DNA of 64,000 nt from Aphelenchoides besseyi (lineage: Eukaryota; Nematoda; Chromadorea; Rhabditida; Aphelenchoididae): NCBI GenBank assembly GCA_024699855.1, contig JAMPIQ010000002.1, positions 9,734,001 through 9,798,000 of the forward strand. Reading direction: 5' to 3'. This document shows positions 17,038 through 27,133 of this stretch, in pieces; position 1 is the first letter of the stretch, and each line of letters opens with the position of its first letter. The notes below the pieces were generated by a model. That model searched no databases and was not told the DNA's origin. It saw nothing but the letters and a program-made list of their open reading frames with translations. Position numbers and translations under genes: made by a program.

Positions 17038-18037
17038 ATGTGGAAATCTTCAAGATTATGTAGCAATTTTGTATTATTAGCTTTGTGTATAATGTCAGTA
17101 TCATGCCGTCTGTCTCGTCATATTCACCGATTTAATGGTAAGCTGTTGTTCTTGAATACGCTTCAAATTTCGTTCACAGCTCATCGAAGGTTGTTGGCCG
17201 AACGTCGTCAGAGCGAACAGAGAAACAAATGGGCATTCGTATTACGATGTCCGGTGATTGCAAGTGATCAGAAAGTGAATACAACTCGTGGATAATCATT
17301 TAATGTTGTTTTTAGTTGAAAGTTAGTGTTGCATGGTTGCACGACAATACTACGGTTATGTCGTTGGTTAACGGCAGATTGGGTTTTGAACCGTCGATTG
17401 AAAAAGAAATGAAAATACGAAAATGGACGACGTTAAGCGGACATTTGAATGTTCTTGTCGATTGGGCCAAAAGATTGCAATTCGAATTCGAAGAGCGACG
17501 TCGTTGGTATGCGATGAGAATTCGTAAGATATCCGACATAGATATTGGTGTTTGGCGTTGTCGTATGATCACCAAAACCGCAAGTGATGGAACGACTCGA
17601 TTGTTCGAATCTCGAGCTCGGATTGTTTTGCCAAAAGATTCAATCAATTACACTTTATTTCAAGTGAGAAATCAACTCATCAGGTAGCTTTAGAAGTTCC
17701 GATTTAGAAACGTAATGTAGTGGGAGCTAACCAGCCAGTCAGGGACAACACAGTAATGTTTGTACTGGGCAGTTAGAATAAGTGGACAAGTTATTTTAGT
17801 TTTACCAAATCCAACAGCGCTCAAACGGTCTTTCAACGAGTGAATCGATTCAACGAGATAGCCTACATGCGAAATACTGATATCGTTGACCGCAAACATT
17901 CGGTGGAAAACGCAAATGTTCAACGTAACTTTTCTATTGCTTCCAATTCAACTGCAAACACAATTTCGTTAACAATTTTCTTAGTCCATTGTTTTGTTTG
18001 TTGCTCGACTTTCGTTACATTCTGGATTGTTTATTAA
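17038..18037 (+). CDS. Ig-like domain protein with C-terminal hydrophobic tail, probably GPI- or membrane-anchored
   Basis: ATG 17038 opens a signal peptide (LCSNFVLLALCIMSVSC). Two short introns (about 42 and 41 nt) lead to the main exon. The body looks like one immunoglobulin-like domain: WAFVLRCPVI (first cysteine strand), VSVAWLHDN (core tryptophan), and DIDIGVWRCRM (second cysteine in the D-x-G-x-W/Y-x-C pattern). The last exon ends in a strongly hydrophobic tail (ISLTIFLVHCFVCCSTFVTF) with almost no cytoplasmic residues, typical of a GPI signal. The last junction is ambiguous: splicing from about 17683 to 17805 (ATC AG|T TTT ACC) keeps frame, and other choices exist. Possible role in cell adhesion or signalling, by domain type only. 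Confidence 0.7.
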
Positions 18038-18717
18038 ACAGCTCCTCAATATACAAAATCGGAGTAAAAGGAATTGCAAATTTATGTTCGAACTGATAAC
18101 GTTCGCATGTGCGCAATGTCCGGGACCGACGAGGAGGTCGATCGTTCACTTCCACAGAACATAATCAGATCAACTACGAACGGATTTGTCAACGTTTCAA
18201 ACACCCAAACCATTAGACAGAAAATCAATAAAAATGTAAGGTAAGAGGAATAGTATAAGAATGAAACCAACGCCAAATTCATCGTCCAAAAATAACGACC
18301 ACCACCGTGTTAGTTATCGGCTTAAAACGGCAAACCAAATCACTGATACGAGACTTAAAACGAATTAGTGAGAAAAGCTATGAACTCAAGACCAATGTAT
18401 CAGTAATTACGACCTTTTACAACCCTTCAGCGGCGCCGATTTAATTGCAAAATCTGTTCAGACGCTAATAACGGCTGCAAGAAACTCGTTATTTTGTTTT
18501 GATAACTTTTGCATAAGTACAATTTTACTTGTAGTTTGAATCCACAAGAAATCAGACTCGATTCTGGATCTTAATTGGTTCTTTTACATCGACCAATCAA
18601 ACGAAAACGTATAGCCGTAAAGATTAATAAGTACACTTAGTTTTATTGTCGTTCAGTGAGTTACAAAACGAATTAAGTGATTGATTAAGTTAAAACAAAA
18701 TTATGCACATGATGAGC
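18038..18717. other. Intergenic between convergent genes
   Basis: 680 bases between the plus-strand Ig gene and the minus-strand VMA21 gene, probably both 3' UTRs. No exon or repeat seen. Confidence 0.4.
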
Positions 18718-19078
18718 CTAATCTTCTTTCTTCTCCTTTTCAACATTGTCATCTTTGCATGCAGCAACAATCCAAAACGCCAAAATGACGTGAACAAGAA
18801 CCACCTTGAAGGACGAACAATACGAATGTAAGCACATCAACTTACCGCAACAACAGCCGAGATCATCATTGATTTTGATGGATCATAGCCGAGTAGACCT
18901 AAACTCGAAAAGCAACGTTTTTAAACAACCAAAAAGTAAACGCACCTTCGAATACGAACATTTTCAACAAAAACATTGATCCTAATGGTACAATCAAAAT
19001 CGTAATACTATAAACGAGAAGGTTCTTGATCGCCGACTGCACAGACCGATCTTTTAGGTTGGTGATAACGTCGTTCAT
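18718..19078 (-). CDS. VMA21: VMA21-like V-ATPase assembly protein
   Basis: Three exons: 19078-18946, 18898-18846 and 18804-18718, with introns of 47 and 41 nt and consistent phase. The protein is about 90 residues with two membrane spans: IKNLLVYSITILIVPLGSMF, which matches the VMA21 first helix (the V/I-P-x-G turn), followed by VFEGLLGYDP, then SAVVAVVLVHVILAFWIV as the second helix. It ends in the charged tail KDDNVEKEKKED. VMA21 is an ER chaperone that assembles the V0 membrane sector of the proton-pumping V-ATPase. Start 19078 is chosen because the homologous region begins shortly after it; upstream in-frame ATGs would add an atypical hydrophobic leader. The tail resembles, but does not exactly match, a KKXX-type ER-retrieval signal. 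Confidence 0.88.
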
Positions 19079-19444
19079 TTGGCTACAACAACTCATTAGC
19101 AATTCAAGTTCAAGTTGCAGAACAGTAAAAGGACAATTAAAAACCGAGTGAACGACGTTCTTTTTCAAAAATACCCAAAAGTTTATTCACGTATGTTAAT
19201 TAATCCAAAAGTAGACATCAGCATGAGACATAGAAATTGATTGTACAGTTGTAAGACACGTAAAGCTTATAATCGTGAAATTTGATCTTAAGAATAAGTG
19301 CTGCAGCTCTAAACAACGACTAGCAAACGTTGCTATGTTGAACGCGATTCCCCGTAATTCTTCCCGTAGAAACGTGATAATTTTATGAGTGTGTAAAAGT
19401 TCGGAAAAATAAATACAATTCTAAGGCAAAGTGAGGAACTCGAA
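19079..19444. other. Intergenic
   Basis: 366 bases between the stop of the amino-acid transporter and the start of VMA21, both minus strand. Nothing recognised. Confidence 0.4.
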
Positions 19445-21055
19445 TCAAAGTTTAAAGAGCTGTGGTGCAAGAGTTTTGTGAATCTCGTAGATGTTCGCAT
19501 ACAAACCAGCAAAAATAGCGAAAAGTCCGATGAATATAACAAGTACATTGACTCCAATTCTCGTCCAACGTTGCAAAGGAGTGAGTGTTGTCTGTAATTC
19601 AAATGATCGTCAGCTCTTTTCACCAGAATCTCACCTTCCATTCATCCCAAAAACTAATCATCTGTAAAATCGGTGGATAGATGAGGGCACATAAGGTGCC
19701 GGATGTCACACCAACTAGTGGAATCAATATCTCTAGACGCGGAATAAGCACAGCCATGAAGTAAGTGAGAAGCACCCAAAAGGTTCGAAAACCTTTATCG
19801 ACAATCTTTTTTAAGAAAGGCTATTAAAAACAAGTCGAATCACGAACTCACCTGTTTGTGAACGTTTGGAAATCGATTTGTAAATTTTCGACGGAAGCCG
19901 GCAAAGAACATATCAAACACCACGTACAATGCGATTGAATGTCCGAGCATGGCTTGTAGCATCAAAAACACGTTCACAAGCGAATACATTCCATTCAACG
20001 GTACATTCATAGTCATCGTGGGTTTGATATCCGCGCCAAAAGCATTGTATCCAAAGAATCCGATTGCAGTCATAAACAAAGTACAGAGCATCATTGTGGT
20101 TGGAAGAACACCAAAGGTTTGCAAAAACTCATGAGAATGCTCGAGTTTATTCTCTACGGGTAAAATCTGAAATGCTCACTAGTATTCAAAATATTCAACG
20201 TTCACTACCTACCATTGTTTGCCCTTCGAACGAGTACATACTCATTCCAATGAACAAAATAGTTCCGCGAAAATCGGTGTAGGCCGGCAATTTGCTCCAT
20301 TGACTTGGCTGACTAATTGTGTATTGCATGATAACAACTGCACCGAGAATAAAGAACACAGAAGAAAACATGGCAAACACACTGATGACTCGAATTTGTG
20401 TAAACATATTTGTAAACAAAATGAAGAAAAGAGCAATAGTTGCGGCAATCACAGTTTTTGTATGCGGTGAACCACTGACATAATCGCCAAGCTAAAACTG
20501 TCAATCAGATCCAACTTTGAATGAACAATTTTACCAAATTGACCATGTTGTCGGATATGAAAAGAATAGCCACCGAGCACATTCCAAGTTGATAGAATAA
20601 AATGGTCACGTTGACGCAGTACATCAGTCGTTTACTGTGCATTTTAAGGATCGGAATTCCACTTGCATCCAAAACTCTTTTGGTGAAATGTCCATAATCC
20701 AACGCAGCAACACCCGATCTAATGTGTCGTACGAATTAAAAGCCAACTTTTTTACTTACTGTTGTGCCAAGTGCTGAGCAGTTCGTACGAGAATGTGATT
20801 TCCGTACCAGTTCAGTCCGGCGATCACGAAAGTGAGAACGAAAGAAACCTTAAAAGAAATTTTCACGGAATTTTCGTTGGGCTCACTTACCCATTTTCCT
20901 CCTAACATCCACGCATAAGGCAACGAAAAGCAACCGGCATTGAACATCGCTTTCGATAAGGTGAGAATCGCACGATTTGCCGAAATAACATCGCCTTCTC
21001 TTCGGCCCTGTCTCGGAACCAACACCCGTTCGTCGTTTGTTGGTTCATCGGCCAT
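19445..21055 (-). CDS. SLC36-like amino-acid/auxin permease family transporter
   Basis: Multi-exon gene from ATG 21055 (MADEPTNDERVLV) to TGA 19445. After a short hydrophilic N-terminus the first helix carries the AAAP signature (SANRAILTLSKAMFNAGCFS followed by LPYAWMLGGKW). About eleven hydrophobic segments follow, including LNWYGNHILVRTAQHL, VNVTILFYQLGMCSVAILFI, ALFFILFTNMFTQIRVISVF, FIGMSMYSFEGQTM, PTTMMLCTLFMTAIGFFGYN and LGHSIALYVVFDMFFAGF. The SFEG segment and the N-terminal pattern resemble proton-coupled SLC36/PAT transporters and the nematode skat-1 group. These move small amino acids across plasma or lysosomal membranes. Substrate and location cannot be told from sequence. Confidence 0.9.
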
Positions 21056-21881
21056 ATCAGTGATATTGGATGTCTGAATCGTGGATATTTTGCTGATTCA
21101 CGCACCAACAGGAGTTAATTCACAGCAGAAACGAAAGGTCAAAAGATATGATTTGGCGCATTTTCTGTTGAAGACCTGCGATGTGTAAGGAAGGGCGTAT
21201 TGATCACGATTTTGATAAACAAACTGGAGCCTTTAGCTTAAAGTTTGTGCAAACATAAATCGAATTGAATTTACATTCTGCGTTGAGTATTCTCGATCAT
21301 CAACTGAAATTGTTGTTTTCATTTGGCAGACGTTTTGTATGGTTGGGTTGAACGTCAACAACATTTTTAATTAGATCAACAAGAAACAGTTTCGAAACAA
21401 ACGTGTTTCCGACTCTTGTGTTGGAGACCAATTTTCCAATCAGATAAATCTCGCCGATGGCCAGCTGCAATGCCTCTCGAATAAACGTTTACGTCTCGGG
21501 CATCTGGATCCAATATGCGAGTCGTGAGTCAGCGCGAAAATCAACGCCGTCCAACGCGATTCGGTAGTCGAAAGGCACCGCAATAAATCTTCTTTTATAT
21601 CGATTTTACGTAAAAGTTTACTGTTTGCCCATTGGGTTGTCGGAGGTGAATGCAAATTAGGAAAAGAAGACGTTTATTAATCGTTCTGTGGTAGTAAAGA
21701 GACTTCGCGGTCAATCAAAACAAATGAGATCATCGGAAAACGTGCGATCGAATTTCTTTGCCTGAGAATGCGATCGAATGGACGATTGAAGAAAAAACAA
21801 TTTTCTTGTGAATGGAATCCCTACGTGTTTATTGGATGGTTAGCAAAAGTTATAAGCTCAACAAGCGAAAAGAAGTCAAAA
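21056..21881. other. Intergenic
   Basis: 826 bases between the Twist-like gene stop and the transporter start. It contains an E2F-like octamer (tttggcgc, 21152-21159) about 100 bases upstream of the transporter ATG. A 71-residue open frame (21440-21655, minus) is unsupported. Confidence 0.4.
21152..21159 (+). promoter_or_regulatory. E2F/DP-like octamer upstream of the SLC36-like gene
   Basis: Exact match to the E2F consensus TTTSSCGC (tttggcgc). Short enough to occur by chance about once or twice in a window this size. Confidence 0.2.
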
Positions 21882-22980
21882 TTACAAGTGAGTATGATTA
21901 ATGGCGTAACTTAAGGCGTAACTGAGTGTTGAAGCGGAATGGCAATCGGGATTAGGGAACGGTTGAACTGCTTGGTCGGCATATTGAGAGCTGAGGTTTA
22001 CGCTCAAATCGAATTCTGATTTGGGTTTTTCGATGGGATGATGTAGTGGGACTTGTGAACTGGTCGTTTCCATGTGTTGACAGATAGTATTCAGTTTCGA
22101 ATAATCGATGTTGGTCGCGGAATAGAGATCTGAAATGTTTGTTTATGAAAATGTATAAGAAAAGCAACTGACCATTAGAGGCTGTGGTTTTGTTTCGAGC
22201 AAATGAATCCTGCAGTTTCGGTTTACGTTTATCCGAAACTTCTGCTGTCCGACGCTGAAACGAAGTCTGTTTGGTCATTCCGGCACTCCAATGTTGATTG
22301 TGATTCGTCCGCCAACTATTGAAGGTTGCTTGCAAATTGATTTGGTTGTCATCGTGAACTGCAAAATCCATTCGATTCAAGACACCATTCTGATTGTAGA
22401 TTAACTTGAAGTTACACTTATGTTAAACTCTTGGTATCCAAATTTCAACCTACTTCTCTTAGGAATTGAATATACTCGACGGTAACTCGCAATGTGTGGA
22501 TTTTGCTCGTTTTGTCCGATGGAAGTGACGGAATTTTGCGTCGTAATTCGATGTACGCAGCATTCAAAGCCTATAAAAAACATATGAAACGATCACAAGC
22601 ACACCGAATACCTTCGTTCGCTCGCGTTCTCGTTTGTTGGCTCGATCTCGCTGAATATGCAGAGAGTCCGGATTGCGACATCGCGACCGTGTACGATTTT
22701 CACGACTATTCTTCATTGTTTCGAAGTAGATTGTTGGCCAAAAACACTTAAACTAACAAACAGGAGTACTGATCTTCGACAAATCGGAACCGCAATCTGG
22801 AACCGCGATCGAGTCCTGTTGATTTTCGGATGAGAACTCCGCCCCACAATTTGCAACGAAGTTTTGCTTTCCGGCCATCGGAGTACGAGAGTTGGTTTCT
22901 TGCGGTGGATTTTTGATCGTCCAGTCGTCGGCTTCTTTGACGCCAAAGTTGTCGCGCAGTCTCTCGCCTTTCCCGGCCAT
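21882..22980 (-). CDS. Twist-family bHLH transcription factor
   Basis: ATG 22980 (MAGKGERLRDNFGVKEADDW) begins an N-terminal exon; the bHLH is split over the next two. The basic region and helix 1 read RDRANKRERERTKALNAAY. The loop and helix 2 region is ELRRKIPSLPSDKTSKIHTL then RVTVEYIQFLRE, matching Twist/HLH-8 (typically RRIIPTLPSDKLSKIQTL). Downstream, LQATFNSWR resembles the Twist-box tryptophan-arginine motif, and a Pro/Ser/Tyr-rich tail ends at 21882. Twist factors bind E-boxes as dimers with E-proteins and specify mesoderm/muscle. The first splice junction is uncertain: intron from CCT|gtttgt to cgaaacaatgaag is favoured. An ATG at 22716 could be a separate start giving a shorter protein. 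Specific Twist versus related (Hand, Scleraxis) identity is supported by PSLPSDK. Confidence 0.85.
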
Positions 22981-23142
22981 AAATCGCCAAAACTCTCGAC
23001 AAGTTGATTTGCGGTGTCTTAATTGCAAAAAGTTTTTGTTAAAGAAAAAATGGAACATCTTCTAACGACTACTTTCGACTTTAATGTGAATGCAAGTTTC
23101 GAACAGCAACAAGTTTACTAACTTCTAACCGACAAAAACCAC

Positions 23143-23876
23143 TCAGAAACGACGCAGTGCAGCAAGAGCTGCAGTTTGTTTTTCGGTCATATGCGGTCGT
23201 AGTTTACGAAAATCAACGGCTTTGAACGTCAATTGATCGTACTGGGTTTTCAATGCTTGGGCACTTTCCAGATCACCAGCTTGCAAACTTTGTCGGCGGT
23301 TTATCAACAACTCTTCAGCTTTCCGTCGACTTTCGAGCAGTTCGGTTAACAGTTTGCGCAACTCCGCCGCTTCCCGATACCTGAAAACGTGAAATTAACT
23401 ACGCAATCATGTAAAAACATACCTTTCGGATTGTAGACGTTCGTCCAGAAGTTGTGTTACAAGACCAATTGCTGTATCCAATTGTGGAGTTTTGCGGTAA
23501 AACTGGTAACGTTGTACATTCAAGCCCACTTGACCGATCGTACTGGATGGTTGAACGGGAACATTGCCTTGATCGCCATTGTTATCAAGTGTTCGTAGTT
23601 TCTCTTCTTCTAATGCTAAACATGCAAATTCATGGACGGGATTTTGCTATTCGAGTTACCACGACAAATCTCGCACTCAGGTTCTGTACATCGTGTCGTT
23701 TTGCTTTTGTGTCGACGATGTTCCCGGCGATTTTGCGGTCGAATTTCGTAGATCTCTGGAATTTCCACATCGGGCAAAACTGAGTGGCCACCACGTACGT
23801 TTACTGATTCGTTTCGCAAATCGAAAACCTCGTTGTGAGCTCTCAAATGCCCGGAGCGAGAACGTCGACCTGACAT
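23143..23876 (-). CDS. Small coiled-coil protein with UVR-like helical repeat, unrecognised
   Basis: Three exons (23876-23660, 23615-23423, 23380-23143) keep frame and give 215 residues. The N-terminal third is basic and Arg/Ser/His-rich with a Cys motif (TRCTEPECEICR). A helical region of about 110 residues follows: VTQLLDERLQSERYREAAEL, then KLLTELLESRRKAEELLINR and RQSLQAGDLESAQALKTQYD. The second half has the 'x2-GDxExAxxLKxxYDxL' pattern seen in UVR-type helical hairpins. It ends FRKLRPHMTEKQTAALAALR. No signal peptide or membrane segment. Function unknown; a protein-protein interaction role is the most that can be inferred. It lies 163 bases upstream of the Twist-like gene on the same strand, close enough for shared regulation. 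Confidence 0.75.
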
Positions 23877-26800
23877 CAGAAATCGAAAGTGAAAATTCGA
23901 CGTTCCATTTTCGTTTAAATGTTTCAGTTGTATCTAAGCATTTTGTTTCCATTGAGAAATCGTCGTTTCTCAGCAACATGAACTTTCGTTTCTACGTCTT
24001 TCAGCGAATCACAATCTTCGTTCTTTCAGTTCATTCTGAAGATAATAGCGCTTCGACGGCATCGACTTTAAATCAATTCACATCTTCGAAATGAACGATT
24101 ATGTTGAAATGATTGAACGTATTATGTCGACTCTCGTACAACTCGTGGTCGTTGTCTTCGATCGTTACCAAGTTGGGCTCAAGGAAACGGTTGGTCATCT
24201 GACGCGGCCAATTGAATTGAGAAGCGGTGGAGCGGCGCGATGGCTCTGCGCATGTCGCATTGTAGCGGAAAAACGAAAGAGGCAAATTCGACAGCTCCAC
24301 GGAAGAATGCAGAAGAGTGTTGACGAGAAACGGCCTGCTACTGGGACGAAATGTCTTCGCAATAAAAAGGCCATTGGTCGTCGTTAGAGTAAGTACACGT
24401 ACAAAGTCCAGTGGATCTTTTGACGGTATCGAACCAATTACTCCACTTTCTTCTTTATTAGAACCATCTAAACGGTTATGAGCCGTTCGCGTGCGATGGT
24501 CACATTCGTTTTTGTTGGAAGTTGGCTGTGTCATCGAAAGCCGAAAAGTACGAACAGAAATGGAGTCCTGAACGTAGTCGAGAATTTCGACTTTTCGAAC
24601 ATTTTTCATTTTAATTTTACGACGTTTCCTTGGCAGGTCATTTTGTGCAAAATGTTCAATGGTTTGTGGCCAAACTTCCCGCTGCTTTTAACCCGCGTTT
24701 GTAAGCGACAAACTCAGGCGGCAAACCCGCGCCTTTAAAACTGCCTTCTTGAATTTTCCTTCACCGTTTTTCAACTTCCATCCGTTTCCCTTTTTTGCGC
24801 GGTATCAGACAGGCTAGTATAAATGGGTTAAATCTTTGGCACACATTCCACCGCGAACAATAAATCTTCCATACGGTATGTGATTATCCGGCGTGGTCGA
24901 AGATGTCTCGCGAGCTATTTCTAGACCGTAGTCGGCGCCGACAAGGTGGTAGTTGACAATTACTGGTCGTATGTGGACACATTGCTTTCTGATTATTGGT
25001 TGAGATTCATGGCCGTGTTTGCTTGATGCCATTCTTTACGCACTTTTCATACGGTCAATCCGTTACAATATGTTGGCGAATTGATTGGTTTAATTGATGT
25101 TAGCAAAGCAAAGAAGGCAACCGACGTCAATATACTTCATGAATAATTCAAGATACACAAATGACCGAGGTTTTCTCGAAAACCTCCAAATTATGTTCGG
25201 GTTTTTGCGGATCGACTGTAGTAATAGAATGAACAAGAAGGGCGCGAGTTTACGGTCTTGCTGTCAACGTTCTTCAAGCAACGTTTTACCATGGCGACGT
25301 GACTGCAACGCCGGAAATATTGGTAAGCCGTTTTCATAAGCGCCTTCGTGTTTTGTTTGGTTTTTTGCCTTATTGTCCGTCCACACACAAATGCCACTTT
25401 TGCAACAGCTTTCCGGTCAGTCATTGGGGAACAGACTGCGGTCAAGTGGCCAAACAGGCGGCGCTTTTCCAAAGACGTTTGTTCTCGGGTGACAGCAAGG
25501 CCCTTGAGGAGTGTGCGTTTTGTGGCAGCATCGATTACTGCTGCGACTCGACAGCCTCCGGCCGCACAGTCGCGCTTATGAAAATCCAATTTCCTCTTAC
25601 GCCTTTAGGTTTTTGGAGTCCTGCGGAGCGATGTGCAGTTGTGGGATTCATCGTGATTTGTCTTCCCGTAAAGCATGTGTGCCTTCTGGTGGCACAATCT
25701 TGGCCCCTTCAAAAAAATTATTCATAAGTTCGGGTTTGATGAAAACGATTTTCGGACGCCGTCTCCGTGCCTTTCTTTCCGTCCGCTTCGACAAAATGAG
25801 CGAAGTCGGAAACCTTCTGCGGATGTTTTCTATTTACTTTTTGCTGTTTCGACGATATTCGAACTCTGAAGAAAAACCGAGAGCAAGTGTGGGAATCTGC
25901 GGAGTTTGGCGTTGTCCACGTCTTCTCGGCTCGTCTTTGCCGCGTCTTCCATCCGCGACTTCTGGGAAGCTGCCAGAGCATGAACCTTGACATGTGCGTG
26001 TCGGCAGAAGTTTTGTCATTTCAAAAATGTAAGATCTTCGTATTCCACTTAAAATGACTGACTTCACTGCAATTCATAGATAAAAGCGCGAAGTTCGTAT
26101 TTCAATCGTTTTACGAAATGTTCGATGTGAACAGGCGACCTGAATGGGATATTCGACCTCGTCCATCAAGCCACTTATGAACTGTGGCAACGGTTTCGAA
26201 ATTCAAGTTGAAAGCGTCGAATTTAAGGCCCTTTGAACCCTATGGTCGGCTCAATAACTTGGCAAAAAGTGAGCTTTAAAAACTTTTCACCTGTCTCTGC
26301 TTCATCCGACTTCTTTGGCCGGCAGCGAAACGATTCGAATGACCAAACGCTGCCACACGACCTCGTCGTCTGCTGATTTGCCGTGTTCTTTAAATCCAAA
26401 CGTCTTTATGGCACTTTGAAGTCATTGGTTTCTTTAAAGAGTAAATAAATTCGGTGGGAGCAGTTGGTTGAATTGCCAAAGGCGATTGATTGCGTGGAGT
26501 GTGTTGCGCTGAATTTTACACCCGATTTGCCAATTTCTTGGACCGAATGTGTCGAGTTTAATGAACTCGTCATTGAAATGGTGCTGTTTGAGTTGTCACG
26601 ATACGCTTGTTTCGAATTGTAGGCTTTTTCCGATTTTGGAGTCGTGGTCTACGGACAAACCGTCGCGTCATTTCTCGTGCGCACCTACTTCGTGAATAAG
26701 CACGCTAATTAACCATTCCTTTGAGGCCTTCAAGTCGTCGGTTTTCATGGAAAGTGCGGGTTATTCAACTCATCATTGCGCACACTGACCATCGACCCGA

Positions 26801-27133
26801 ACAACAATCGCCCTGAAAATGTTCATTTCAACGAAGCCAAATTCAAGCATGTGGAATAGAACGTAGGCTGCAGCAACGTTTGACTGATTTTTCGGCCGAA
26901 ACCCCATCAACTCATCTATTTGCCAATCTTCAAGCCCAGCCAATAAATATAATTCGTCCACTTCTGTTCTCACTACTGCCGTTTCACAGGACGTTATCGC
27001 TAATTTTTCCATCTGCCAATCTCTGGAGGACGTGGTACGCGTCCGTCGTCGCTGATTTTGCGACGGTGGTGTACCGTTACCGTTCTCCAACCGCTCAGTC
27101 AGAACGGGCTCTTTTTCAGGCACGGGAGAGAGG
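23877..27133. other. 3.3-kb region without a supportable gene
   Basis: Lies between the start of the coiled-coil gene (minus) and the innexin (plus), so it should hold both promoters. Long intronless open frames occur: 24073-24609 minus (178 codons), 25299-25727 plus (with CxxC pairs CHFCN and CAFCG) and 25191-25589 minus. None shows a family resemblance, and 25.2-26.0 kb is open in several overlapping frames, which suggests local composition (CG-rich) and not coding. The 24073-24609 frame is the best remaining candidate for a real gene. Repeats were not obvious. Confidence 0.4.

Noticed and set aside
25299..25727. Plus-strand frame with zinc-finger-like CxxC pairs
   Set aside because: Overlapped by equally long frames on both strands, no acceptor/donor pattern, and no homologous spacing; kept only as a low-interest lead.
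26773..27123. 116-codon minus-strand open frame just upstream of the innexin start
   Set aside because: Acidic and uncharacteristic; ends 11 bases from the innexin ATG on the other strand, where a promoter or 5' UTR is expected.
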